Source of the DNA: Echinostoma caproni
Taxonomy: Eukaryota; Platyhelminthes; Trematoda; Plagiorchiida; Echinostomatidae
Reading direction: 5' to 3'
Length of the DNA stretch: 12,315 nucleotides
Assembly (NCBI GenBank): GCA_900618425.1
Contig: UZAN01046749.1
Location: forward strand, 9,945 to 22,259
Shown: positions 1-8,921 of the stretch, piece after piece
How the letters are laid out: each line of letters starts with the position of its first letter
Numbering within the stretch: the stretch's first letter is position 1
Notes under the pieces: model-generated
Told to the model about the DNA's origin: nothing
The model's input: the letters and a program-made list of their open reading frames with translations, nothing else
Database searches by the model: none
Position numbers and translations under genes: made by a program

Positions 1-870
1 CTTACAATGTACCGATGTGACCCAAACGGGTGATATAATCCCTCTAATCCAACAGCTGCTATCACTTCCAGCCAAATCAAATACACTTTGCTATGCTCTA
101 CGTGAGTCCAACTAAACGGTAAATTAGTCCGCGGGTGGCCGAACATATTCCATCGTGTTTCAAGGAGCCGTGGGTCCAATCAGACGTAGAANGACGTAGA
201 AGATTAGAGATAACATGGTGACCACATAACGGGGTCCCTTGTTCTTTGAAGTTCACTCGGAACAAGGCATTTGGTACTACATATGATGTAAGAATAAGTT
301 ATTTTTCAGAAAGGATTGCTACTCCACCATATAACTCTGACTTGTGTAAACACAATAAACCAGGTTTTTCGACCATGAACTGTTGAGAATGACAAAACCA
401 AGTAATCTTTATATGTAAGAAAAATGCCATGTATATATTTAAGTTGTTTTGTATTTGGAGGGGGTGGTGAATGAAGGGCGACAATGAAGCGAAAAAAAAC
501 ATGTCTTCACTACTTCAAAGAGAGTTAAGTCGCTAAGCCTCAAAGTCCTTTCGGTTCTGGTGGTCGAAGAAATCCCCCCGTGTACTTCTATATACCTCAT
601 CCCCACGATGTGTTCAAACTTCCATGCGATTCCGTCTACCCGTGGACAGAAGCTCAATGGTGCTTCCTTGGGCGAATGTTCATTAGTCTAAAGTTTAAAT
701 TTTCTCGGAATTAATAAGTAAATTACAGTTTGAGTAAATCTGTACACCCTCAAATGTGTTAGTACCGAATCGGTCGTCAGTTTCATTCCGCGTTTTTGTT
801 TACTGCAAACTGTTAACAAACCAAAGCAAGTTTCGAGGGTTTGGGGGAACAGTAAACGTATTTTTACATT
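1..870. other. No recognisable gene; probable downstream intron
   Basis: After the donor at 876-871 this stretch should be the next intron of the minus-strand gene. Short open frames exist on the minus strand (for example 439-657), but they lack convincing splice sites, similarity or an ATG start. A single N at 192 lies between two copies of gacgtagaa. I see no promoter, RNA gene or repeat family that I can name. Confidence 0.4.
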
Positions 871-876
871 ACTTAC

Positions 877-975
877 CTTAAGTTCCGTATCAGCTAACCA
901 AGGCAAATGATTCAGTATCCAGTGCTTCACTTTTGGTAAGGATCTGCAGATTTCACGCAAACAAGTCGGTCCGAT
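877..975 (-). CDS. Internal exon, next leucine-rich repeats of the same FBXL-like gene
   Basis: This 99-bp block of 33 codons has a pyrimidine-rich acceptor ...ttttgttcttcag| (AG at 977-976) and a textbook donor AAG|gtaagt (876-871). It is open with phase 0 at both ends. The peptide starts IGPTCLREICRSLPKVKHWI and ends NHLPWLADTELK. After the phase-0 end of the exon at 10252, the sequence CLGLS + IGPTCLREICRSLPK completes one LRR. VKHWILNHLPWLADTELK then begins the next, with W in a usual leucine position. The gap between 'LS' and 'CLREI' is about two residues longer than in typical repeats, so a small unseen exon or a variant repeat is possible. Membership in the same gene is inferred from strand, phase and repeat register. 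Alone, the peptide is too short to name. The next exon downstream (below 870) was not recognised. Confidence 0.62.
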
Positions 976-1085
976 CTGAAGAACAAAATAGTTGTTAGAA
1001 TTTACCTACGGTAATGTAAAGTAATCGTATGAGCCTAATGACATGCAATCCGATCGATAGATTGGTTGAATACCTGGATAATCGA

Positions 1086-1143
1086 TTTATTTATTTAGTT
1101 ATTTATTGAGTGAATGAGTGAGTGAGTGGGTGGCTGAGTGAGT
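1086..1143. repeat. Compound simple repeat (ATTT)n / (GAGT)n
   Basis: About 20 bases of imperfect ATTT repeats run directly into about 35 bases of imperfect GAGT repeats (gagtgaatgagtgagtgagt, then gggtggctgagtgagt). This is a two-part microsatellite. Such tracts can mark the tail of a decayed retroelement, but no element body can be recognised beside it. Confidence 0.8.
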
Positions 1144-1298
1144 CAAGTCACTGGAAGCATTGAGTATACATCATGCAGCTCTCAGTAACCTGGAAGAAGT
1201 CAATAATACATACAGGGAGCCGAAAACCCAATAAATGGCCGAAATAAACAACCGACGAATAATAAAACAATGTGAACTCGCACAAATTTTTTTACATT

Positions 1299-1314
1299 TC
1301 ACACCTAGGTGTGA
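1299..1314. repeat. 16-bp perfect palindrome at the edge of SINE copy A
   Basis: The sequence tcacacctaggtgtga equals its own reverse complement. It lies at the distal end of SINE copy A, next to an ATTTTTTT run (1286-1293). It may be part of the SINE tail or a chance protein-binding-site-like palindrome. Confidence 0.7.
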
Positions 1315-1567
1315 TGAACACCAGATGGGGTAAACCCCATAGTCACGAGGACCTACTGTTCAGTGGTTGAAATCGGCAACCTAAACCCCGCAACTTGGAG
1401 TGGCGAACCACATAAGGCCCCGATAGGTTAGGCGTGGTATTGAACCGGACGACAGCTGAGCTGCCTACCACCAAAGTCGGGTGGCGGTGGNNNCGAACCT
1501 CGGACCACAGGGTCCAAAGCACGCCGGTGACTAAACCGGCGACTAAACCACCACCGCTAAGCTACAG
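1299..1567 (-). mobile_element. tRNA-derived SINE copy A, with two tRNA-like promoter modules
   Basis: Read on the minus strand, the head has a box-A-like TAGCTTAGCGG (1564-1554). About 54 bases on comes a box-B-like GGTTCGnnnCC (1499-1489), whose three unknown bases (1491-1493) fall inside the 11-base box. A second module follows: AGCTCAGCTG, then a perfect box B match GGTTCAATACC (1446-1436). The body holds GGGGCCTTATGTGGTTCGCC (minus strand), which is shared with copy B, and a small hairpin atgggg-taaa-ccccat (1325-1340). Its far end lies at a 16-bp palindrome (1299-1314). RNA polymerase III boxes identify tRNA-derived SINEs; the family name is not known to me. The 5' and 3' limits are approximate and no target-site duplication was confirmed. 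Confidence 0.6.
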
Positions 1568-1684
1568 GTTTCGAGAGAATAAATGGAATGTGTACGCAAA
1601 GTTGGTTCAACGAAAGCGGTCGAAACGTTTTATGCGAAAACTGTATGGTCAACAATAACAGAAATAAATTATTCTTACTAAGTA

Positions 1685-1850
1685 CCATTGTACCACGAGA
1701 GGTATAAAGGGTAAAATCCATACTCACCAATACATTTTACTCTTTATGCCATTTAACAGCCTAGGCAATAAGAATGGGAATGCGAACCACCTAAGGCCCT
1801 GAACACCTGTATACAGTGTCGAATCGAGGGACAACACGACTGCCTATAAT
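1685..1850 (-). mobile_element. tRNA-derived SINE copy B, related to copy A and degenerate
   Basis: On the minus strand it reads GGCAGTCGTGTTGTCCCTCG, ATTCGACAC, then GGGCCTTAGGTGGTTCGCAT. The last part matches copy A's GGGGCCTTATGTGGTTCGCC. The second half also aligns: gggtaaaatccatactcac here against gggtaaaccccatagtcac in copy A (plus strand). A box-B-like element lies at 1826-1816. The two copies share orientation and lie about 120 bp apart, so they are either two insertions or a segmental duplication. The upstream promoter module seen in copy A is missing or unrecognisable here. Confidence 0.5.
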
Positions 1851-1962
1851 GAAATCTGGGCAACGATAACAAGGCTGGAACCTCATTAGTTATTCCGAAG
1901 GATACCAGTGATAAAAATTTATGCGACTGGCATAGTGAAAACAGAAGCCGGATTAGTGATAG

Positions 1963-2382
1963 GAAGAACCCGCTCCGTTGGTCGCCTGGCAGGAATTTAT
2001 TGACAGTCTTACAAACTTAATGACATCAGTGACTAAGACTAGAGTAATAACCAAATCCAGCATCCGAAATTCATCTATTCGAATCCGCACGATGAAATGG
2101 CTATTTCTGAGGAATTTATCCTGGCGAGATTATAAACGTCTTCCGAATGTTGTCACGTGGAGTAATTATAGCATGCTGAGGAACCACTGCACCAGGCTGA
2201 TACGTAAGGATAAACTGAGATACCAAGAGGCGCTAGCACAGAGATTCATTTCTAACCCTAAGCTGTTTTATAAGCACGTTAACTCTATTCGGAAATTAAT
2301 GTTTGGCGCCAGAAGAGTTGCAGCCACTCCAACGGAAGCAGATGAAATGCTGAAAACTCAACGTTTTCGCTACACCGCAGGT
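1963..2382 (+). pseudogene. CR1 ORF2 fragment: linker between endonuclease and reverse transcriptase
   Basis: The open frame has no ATG start (TAG at 1960-1962) and ends at TGA 2383-2385. It shows the basic helical region typical of this linker: YSMLRNHCTRLIRKDKLRYQ, followed by NPKLFYKHVNSIRK. The pattern 'R..t.lIrkdK..Y...La.....NPKlFykhvns.rk' is characteristic of the stretch before the RT domain in Jockey/CR1 elements. Here W..YK..PN..TWSNYS occupies the usual 'yk..rn...' position. Similarity before about residue 35 is weak, so the insertion may start near here. Between 2386 and 2573 the frame is lost, but remnants such as ESLAILFRRMFNQATLPQSW remain across 2547-2606. Confidence 0.7.
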
Positions 2383-2573
2383 TGAAGGTCGACAGCTACC
2401 TCCCCGGTTGCATCATTTTCCATATCCTACGTATCAGTTACTGCTGAAAACGTCAAAGCAAAACCAATGGCTTTGCGAAAAAAATGCAACCCCAGGTGCG
2501 TGCGATATACACCCAAAATCCCTGATCTTTTTGGCGAATCACATCCGAATCGCTAGCCATTCTGTTCCGACGA

Positions 2574-3147
2574 ATGTTTAACCAAGCAACACTCCCACAA
2601 TCGTGGAAACAAGGAGTCATTTCGCTCAAATACAAAGGTGGTTTTTGTAGTGACCCCGCTAACCACCGATCTGTAACCCTGCTTCCGGTGTTACCGAAAG
2701 CCATGGAGTCAATTGTGGGAGATTCTCTGATGGAACACCTCGAAAGATACAACATTCTTTTGACAGCTCAACACAGGTTCTGGGGAAAGCGATCCTGTTC
2801 CACCAAATTGCTTCTTGTTCGAGATGGATGGACCAGAAAAGTCTACGAAGGGGATGCGGTGGATGTGATCTACCTCGAAAGCATTTGATCGGGTGAATCA
2901 CTCAATTTTGTTACAGGAGCTCTACGTTTACTACATTCGAGATTTCGTGTTTGATTAAGTTAGAACATTCCTCCGACAACGGACCATATTAGTTCGTGTT
3001 TCTGATTCTATATCCGGATCTATCAATGCCCCACGCGGTGATCCACTAGGGTTCGTACTCGGTCCTCGTCTGTTCCTCGCATTCATAAATAATCCACCGA
3101 AAGTGTTAGTTCCAAAAACAATACTGTTTGCAGACGACACCAAAATC
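2574..3147 (+). pseudogene. CR1 reverse transcriptase domain with FADD box, frameshifted
   Basis: The first frame (2574-2880) reads LPQSWKQGVISLKYKGG, then NHRSVTLLPVLPKAMESIV and MEHLERYNILLTAQHRF, which are the RT 0-2 motifs of non-LTR elements. At about 2878 the frame shifts by one. The second frame continues KAFDRVNHSILLQEL (motif A), RGDPLGFVLGPRLFLAFIN (motif B, normally G-P-QGSVLGP) and TILFADDTKI (motif C, FADD at 3127-3138). Motif A is damaged: the catalytic aspartate region reads IYLE followed directly by KAFD, with residues lost at the shift. A stop interrupts the frame at 2956-2958 and another ends it at 3148. The catalytic aspartates of FADD are intact, but the protein could not be made. 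Confidence 0.85.
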
Positions 3148-3205
3148 TGAAATATAATAACAGAACCTGAGGACTCTCTAAAACTTCAAAATTCAATGTC
3201 TCTAA

Positions 3206-3649
3206 ATGCAAAATTCTTTCCGACGCTACAAAAGTAGATTCTCCTATATCCTCAGAAATCAGCAGCTACCAAATACTACAAGTGGAAAGGACTTAGGTAT
3301 TGTTGTTCAAAAGTATTTAAGTTGCTTCATCAATTGCGCTAAGGCTTCGTCCGCTGCTGTCAAGAATTCCGATTTGCTTAGGAGAGTCTTTAGCTGGTTT
3401 GAATCAGCACTGTTCCCACGCTTGCTATCTGTGTACATTCGACCCTACACAGAGTACGCCACCCAAGCTTGGAGTCCATGGCTTCAACCCGATCGCAAAA
3501 TGCTTGAACGTCCACAAAGGATAGCCACCAAGATGGTCAAGGGATTGCATTACCTTACACACGAGGACCGATTACGATCATTGGGACCATATTCTGCTCA
3601 GTACCGCCGCATTCGGGGAGATTTGAGTTTGACTTATCAAATATTGTAG
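3206..3649 (+). pseudogene. CR1 ORF2 C-terminal (thumb) region
   Basis: A 147-residue open frame, shifted relative to the RT block, holds KDLGIVVQKYLSCFINCAKA, then YIRPYTEYATQAWSPWLQPD, then LERPQRIATKMVKGLHYLTH and EDRLRSLG. These match the standard C-terminal signature of CR1 LINEs (DLGV..., YIRP.LEY..QAWSP, LE..QRRATK.V.GL..L.Y..RL..L.L..L..RR.RGDL...YKIL). It ends in LSLTYQIL just before a stop, and the element continues in another frame. The role in active elements is template and RNA handling after the polymerase domain. Confidence 0.85.
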
Positions 3650-3678
3650 AACCCAAACCATCCATGTAGGCGCTGCTC

Positions 3679-3909
3679 ATGCTATCGAACGATGTACAAC
3701 TTGAAGGGCATCGTTCCAAGTTACTGATTCTAAAGTATCGACTGGAGTGCCGGCGCCAATCTTTTGCAGTCAGAGTATGCAGTACTTGGAACACCTTTCC
3801 ATCTCACGTTGTTTGTGCATCAACTATTGGATCTTTCAAATGGAGACTCAACGAAACCTTGGTATATCTCAAATTCCTACACCTCCAAAAGAGAACGCGA
3901 ATTCACTGA
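3679..3909 (+). pseudogene. CR1 ORF2 terminal segment
   Basis: The open frame reads LEGHRSKLLILKYRLECRRQ, then FAVRVCSTWNTFPSHVVCA, then IGSFKWRLNETL. This is the usual end of CR1-clade ORF2 (LRGHS.KL...R.R...R..FFS.RV...WN.LP..VV.A.S...FK.RLD). It is out of frame with the preceding block, so at least one more indel has occurred. The 3' trailer after 3909 has no recognisable protein and ends near the AATAAA. Confidence 0.8.
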
Positions 3910-4033
3910 AGCCTACATTCTCTGTTATCTCCTACCCGGAACTCTATGTGGTTTCTTTTTCGCCGTGAAACGATGCAACTGTGTAAATATCCTATGGAGA
4001 TGAGGGAAGCACGAGGTTGTAAGTAATTCCCAG

Positions 4034-4039
4034 AATAAA
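4034..4039 (+). terminator. AATAAA polyadenylation signal of the CR1-like element
   Basis: The hexamer lies about 125 bp after the last CR1 coding similarity, in the context cagaataaaactttgac. This is a plausible end for the element, but the exact 3' terminus is not fixed. Confidence 0.4.
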
Positions 4040-4079
4040 ACTTTGACTTTTAAAGAGGGAATGGGTTGGTTGACCTTTT

Positions 4080-4215
4080 TGGTTGGTCGAGGATTCTAGC
4101 CTTCATTCAGTTAACCTTAATCTGGCTGGTTTTCCTGGCAGAAGGCAGTTTGTCCCAACAATAACAACAGCCCTACTTGGTAACCTGTTTGACACCCGGG
4201 ATTGAACCGGTGACC
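4080..4215 (-). mobile_element. tRNA-derived SINE fragment (third copy, different family)
   Basis: On the minus strand it reads AGTAGCGCGGTCACC, then a near-consensus box B GGTTCAATCCC (4208-4198), then GGGTGTCAAACAGGTTACCA and a body with GGGCTGTTGTTATTGTTGGG. Box A is not clear; the head may extend to about 4250. The body does not match copies A and B, so it is a different SINE or a tRNA-related fragment. It starts just after the CR1 element. Confidence 0.4.
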
Positions 4216-4474
4216 GCGCTACTATTCACAATGTTTCTTTTTCACCTAGTGATCGATCGATCATGGAGTGTCCCTTTGTAGTGGTATTGTTTCATGAATT
4301 TTAATTCAAGCACAAGTAAGTATTTTTCTTAAAGAGTTTCCATTCCCATCCTGATAGGCGTTATTAGATAACTCGGTCAGGTACATATTGTGATGTAAGG
4401 TGGTACAAAGACGGCCCCGGCTAGCGAACGAATCAAGAACGGGACCCATCCAACCAGACGCGCAGACGTAGCGG
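4216..4474. other. No identified gene; short GATC run
   Basis: It contains gatcgatcgatc (about 4252-4263) and no supported gene. Between about 4393 and 4498 a plus-strand frame encodes hydrophilic, basic residues (for example RTNQERDPSNQTRRRR) interrupted by stops. This may belong to the coding-like block that follows. Confidence 0.3.
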
Positions 4475-4723
4475 TTGGAAGTACTTCGAGAGAAAATATT
4501 GACTACCACCCGAAACGAACGAATCGACAATTACAGCCCGAAAGACGATCCGCAGCTAGCCAGAAAGATATACACCGAATGCCACTACGTCGGAGCTGTC
4601 AATCAACGTATCTCGCGCTACGATCGGGTCAAACCAGCCGGAACGGCACGCGGAAGAAGAGGCAACGTACGTGCCAAGTGCGGACCAAAACCAGCACGGA
4701 TTGACCAACAGAAAGAGGCATAA
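4475..4723 (+). pseudogene. Coding-like basic ORF of unknown identity, possibly a retroelement or 3'-exon remnant
   Basis: An 82-codon frame runs without ATG from a TAG at 4469-4471 to TAA at 4721-4723. Its residues look protein-like: NYSPKDDPQLARKIYTECHY, then NQRISRYDRVKPAGTARGRR, then KCGPKPARIDQQKEA. It is very basic, and the local DNA is more GC-rich than its surroundings. An AATAAA follows 35 bp after the stop. The segment SRYDRVKPAGTARGRR loosely resembles the 'VHYDRLKP...GR.R' tail after Gypsy-type integrases, so a decayed LTR-retrotransposon pol end is one explanation. A terminal exon of an unknown plus-strand gene is another. No ATG, no clear splice acceptor and no recognised domain support an intact gene. 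Confidence 0.3.
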
Positions 4724-4758
4724 TTGAACGCGAACACCGGTTGTTTCTGAACTGTATC

Positions 4759-4764
4759 AATAAA
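4759..4764 (+). terminator. AATAAA polyadenylation-like signal after the basic ORF
   Basis: AATAAA in the context atcaataaacgtttt lies 35 bp downstream of the TAA. The spacing suits a short 3' UTR, but hexamers of this kind occur by chance in AT-rich DNA. Confidence 0.3.
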
Positions 4765-4789
4765 CGTTTTCCCAGCCAGCTCGCCTTCT

Positions 4790-7770
4790 AGCTAAAATAT
4801 GTTCATGTTCCACCAAGTCCCACGATACACAAATCAAATCATTCTGCAAACTCTTATTTGCCTAAAGAGCCATCAGGATGATAAGTATTTTGTGAGTATA
4901 ATTCCTTCTCGTAAAATATCAATCTTAGACAAGTGGTGGCAACTGGATAAACAAATAGGGACCATATATAACAGTAGATGCACAAATAATACTCGAAGTG
5001 ACAAAAAAAATGATACGCGTGTGACTACATGTATGATCGATCAATGGACGTGATTAAAATGCCTCATCAGTCATACCTGATCACAGCCAGATAAATCCAA
5101 GTATATAAGAATCGGGAATGCTGTTGGTTGTTTGAAATAGACAGCACATTCTGAGGACAGGTTGATGCAGTGAGCAACACTCAGATAGAGTAAATGCCGT
5201 GCATTGCTGTGAGAAAGTTCAAACAGAATGACAAAAATCCACAGTTCAGAGATGAGGACAGTGATAATGGTCAGGTACTAGCAAACGTGGTTTTCCAATA
5301 AGAATAGTTCAGAAAAAATAAAATAGAGTTAATAATGAAGAAAAGAAATATTCGAGGAAAAAATCTGAATCTCATGATATGCTTGCAAAAGATTTCATTG
5401 CACTTCTGTACCACAGCTTGGTATAAGCTTCCTATGCCAAAATGTATGTGATCTCTGTGTGATGTGGAACTTACTATTCCTGAAAACCTCAGCTGTACTC
5501 TGGGCCCCGATCTATCCACTTGTTATAGTCATAGTATTGTCCGATTTTATTAAGTTAATACAGGCAGGTTGGTGTACAAACGTGCACTGCTGTAGCCAAG
5601 ACGAAGTCAGCTGGCTACATACGCATTTTTCGCTCACTAATGAATCTGATTGGTTACGTTCTAACACACTAGACCGAACAAGTGAACATTTTCCCTGGGA
5701 CTGTTTTTAATGAATGACAATAAGTAGTAGGCAACACAGTTGATGAAAAATTAAGATTACCGAGGGCACATTGCTGTATTTCAAAGAAGAACGAACTATC
5801 GATTGCTAGGTTCATTACCCGTCGCGCGGCCAGAAACTGTGGTGGTATGTTTACGATGAGATTTTCTGTGTTTTGTATGCCACATTACTGTTGTCCCATC
5901 TGTGATCCTAGATAAATGTTTATCCTCGACCAGCACCGTCTTCTGGAATTATAGCACTACAAGCTGGTCCTAGAGTCACGCTGTTCTGGACTTGATTTAA
6001 AAAGTGATAGATCTCTAAGATCTATAGTGCAGACAAGCGGTCTTTGATCCAACAGGAATAAAGTTCTCTCTCATGTAATGGATGCAGCAGTGAACGGAAT
6101 TAAGTGGTGAAAATCATAGACCGACGTATACCGATAATAGTAGGCTACCACCACTCAAGTTGGTGACAGTATATGAGCCTTGAGTTCTCGTGAAGCGGGT
6201 CACGTTTCCGGACAGTTGCATTCAGATTTTCTTTTTATTCCGTCAATACTCCTTGCATTGTAGGTAGATATGGTTATTCGTGCATACCTATTCTCCCAAG
6301 AACGTGTTAGTACTCCGGATTTGGTACAAAGATTGCTTATGTATGAAAGTGTAAACCATAGACAAACGAAACAGCTGAGATATTCGGATCTGTTTCCGTG
6401 CCTGATGATGCCTGTTGCAAATGTTAATGCATAATGATGGAATGTCGCGGTTGTGCCTTAATCAATTAAAGCACGCAAATGTCGTATTTATTTTAACAGG
6501 ATAGTAATAACATCCTTAATCTTAGTGGTATGTACTTCCGGATGATTCAGAATGTTCATTTATGGTTCATATTGTGAAATTGATTGAACAGTGAATTATA
6601 TTAGAAATAAGGTATGCTCCGGACATTATTCATCAGAATATATTACAGTGAAACAAATGAAGATACTTTGCTAGTTTTTATTTGCAAAATAGATAGTGTT
6701 TGATGATCATCTAAAGGTGGAGCAACAGCTAATTCCCCTTGCTCCTCATGATTAGTTGTGTAAGATTCAAGTTCATTCGGAATTTCCCTAACCCCAGTTC
6801 AAGAAGCGTGTTATTTGTTTGTTTTGGCACTCGCTTAATTCTTCAAACCATACAAGATTCTAGGAAATATGGTGTCAGTCAACTTCATCGACTTATGCAA
6901 GTTATATAAACAAAAGAGTTTGCATTTCAATTAAAATGACTGCGCACCAACCAACGTATTTATAATATCACCCAAACAATAGGTCATACAGAGCAAAAAA
7001 TAATTTATAGTCCAAGGTTAAGGTGTCGTTCATTTGTTACCCTCACCTTGTTTTCGAGCACACGTGCTAGAGGGGGCACAGGAGAGTTTCGGCAAGATAT
7101 TACTCGAGGTGGTGTGCTGGAATTCAGTGTGCATATACTTGACGTGACTCTACTTGAACACATGCGTTAGTATTGAAACATAGGCTCGATTAGGAGGAGA
7201 AACGTGTCACATGACTCCGTCCATTATGACCTTTAACATTACAAAATCCATAAAAAGGATAGATCAAACTCACGAAGCCAAGTGACGCATTGCTTGATCA
7301 CCTATTAGTGTGTGGGACAAGTTCAGATAGAGCAACGAGTGACAGGATTCCGTGATGAGACGCACAGATTCTTCCTACGGAACGAAAAGGAGACACACCT
7401 GTAATCTTTACGCTGTCGAATAGACAAAACTTCAGAGCAAATTAAATGAATGAATGTAGAAACTAAATCAGATGAAGCTAATTACACAACGAGACTTCGA
7501 TCACTAAAGGGAAATTTTATTGTGGAAGATAAAAGTCCGTTGCGTGGATTCAAGAAATAGTCGACCTAAATCCTAACAGATCAGAAGTTAGCGAGATATC
7601 AGACAGATTGGCCAAAACCATCACACCCATTATTGAACATTGGATCTCACACTGATGCATGGAAGTAGCATCTGACCAAATGTTGATGTATCCCGAGAAG
7701 CATCGTCGTCGACCAAATTGATGCGACCAAAATAAGATATTTTTGGAGCAATACCATACCTTTCTCATGT
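4790..7770. other. AT-rich stretch with no identified gene
   Basis: Only short open frames are present (for example 5271-5519 minus, 4799-5053 and 5459-5710 plus). None has domain similarity or convincing splice sites. There is a tatataag string near 5102 and a short hairpin at 6007-6025, both compatible with chance. I regard this as intron filler of the minus-strand gene, possibly with old repeats too diverged to name. Confidence 0.4.
6007..6025. repeat. Short perfect inverted repeat (8-bp arms, 3-base loop)
   Basis: The sequence is atagatct-cta-agatctat. It could form a small hairpin. There is no neighbouring gene or T-run to give it a function, so it is recorded as structure only. Confidence 0.6.
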
Positions 7771-7917
7771 CAAGTTGTCTCAGTATCATATCATGCTGTC
7801 CGGGAATCACTTTAAACTGTCCCCGGATTATTTCGAGCTGTCCTGCGAGTATTTCAAGTTGTCCTGCGATCATTTCAAGCTGTCCCCGGATTATTTCAAG
7901 CTGTCACATTGACCTCA
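7771..7917. repeat. 21-bp minisatellite, seven imperfect units
   Basis: Units start at 7771, 7792, 7813, 7834, 7855, 7876 and 7897. The best-conserved is caagctgtccccggattatt plus t. The period is exactly 21 throughout, so it stays in frame on both strands: SCPRIIS repeats on plus, and GQLEIIR/GQLEMIA heptads on minus. The minus heptad frame meets a TGA in the seventh unit (7897-7917), so it does not continue into an upstream coding block. Edge units are the most diverged, as usual for minisatellites. Two similar 21-bp units occur about 1 kb away at 8922. Confidence 0.85.
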
Positions 7918-8900
7918 CCGGCGCTGAGAAGCCTCCCAGAGCGTTCTGGATGACTACCACGCAACTCCGATTTCTCTACCTCCCGTTAAAGTGCGGGGGT
8001 CCGTTGTGGGATGGGCTTCGGTCAGTCACGCCTCAATTCAGATGAGATACATATCGATCGTTTATCGTGCTAGCACGCGTACGCCTCTGTATGTGTATTG
8101 TGTTTTTGTCCCCCTCCGCTGATACCAGTGAATCATGCTCGATCAACGCTTGAGCCAATACAGTGCGATTGCTCCATCGTCTCATCCCTCTCATCCGTGA
8201 CCTTAAATAAGTACATTCCTTCTTACCCTTTCTGTCATCTGATCATATTCCGCGATCTATGGCACTTAGAATCCTTCACCCCAACACGATACTGGCTGAT
8301 TACCGACTGGTACGCTTTGTAATGCTCTTGTTGTTACGCCCAGTCCATCCGAGTGCCGATGGCACTCTTGCTGCACAGTCGAAATTCACTGGGTCTGTCT
8401 GAGACTCACGACAGTGACAGGTTAAGTCGGGTGAAATGAAGAAAAACAAGTCAAGTGAAATGTAATTCCATACGGTAGCACGTCAGAACGGACGAGGAAA
8501 CTCAAAATCTCGAAACTTTCCTCAAACCCTCAAACAGCCCAACCAACCAGAATGCGTAATTTAACATGTCATAAACATCGCTTCTGTACTTTACTATGTT
8601 AGCAAACACGGAAAATGTTTAACAATATAAATGATGTTTTTATCTGATTACCTGAGCCAAGAGAAATCAACTCCAATCATTATACTATTCATTAGTAGTC
8701 AAACAACAAAAAGGAAAATGTGTAAATTTGGGCGGTCAACATACGTGTGTACCGAGAAAAAGTATTCATGGAACTATTGGGAATCGGAAAATCAATACCA
8801 TTTCCGTTCCATTTTCGTTCACGAACGTGTCCATCAAAGTCCAAGCGTCCGCTTTGCGCGAAATCGCACTCATGGGACAGGTATTTTCGCTCTACTACAC
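7918..8900. other. No identified gene; short hairpin at 8351-8367
   Basis: I see no domain, RNA gene or repeat family here. gagtgcc-gat-ggcactc (8351-8367) is a perfect 7-bp-arm inverted repeat. A plus-strand frame opens at 8631 and runs to 9113 with 160 codons, and a second plus frame overlaps it at 8728-8961. Neither resembles a known family, and long chance frames can occur here. Confidence 0.35.
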
Positions 8901-8921
8901 CATTTTAAGATTGGTTTGCAC

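Larger units (their letters stand above)
1963..4050 (+). mobile_element. CR1-like non-LTR retrotransposon, 5'-truncated and dead
   Basis: Four blocks, in order but in shifting frames, match the ORF2 of CR1-clade LINEs. They are an endonuclease-RT linker (about 1963-2382), the fingers and palm of reverse transcriptase with the FADD box (2574-3147), the thumb/C-terminal region (3206-3649) and the terminal region (3679-3909). A 3' trailer with AATAAA (4034-4039) follows. The apurinic endonuclease domain and ORF1 are absent, as expected for 5' truncation during target-primed reverse transcription. Several frameshifts and in-frame stops show that the copy is inactive. It lies on the opposite strand to the FBXL-like gene. 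Flatworm genomes carry many CR1-like elements. The exact ends and target-site duplications were not resolved. Confidence 0.85.

Noticed and set aside
439..657. 72-codon minus-strand frame as a possible further exon of the FBXL-like gene
   Set aside because: No LRR register, no ATG start and no convincing splice pair at the right phase.
1434..1658. 74-codon plus-strand open frame containing the Ns
   Set aside because: It is an antisense reading of SINE copy A.
5060..5095. CTGATGAG on the minus strand, the core of a hammerhead ribozyme as found in flatworm SINEs
   Set aside because: No CGAAA partner or helix II pairing follows within a suitable distance. The similar gtgatgag near 7352 also fails.
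5101..5110. tatataag as a TATA box
   Set aside because: No coding region or other promoter element follows; common by chance in AT-rich DNA.
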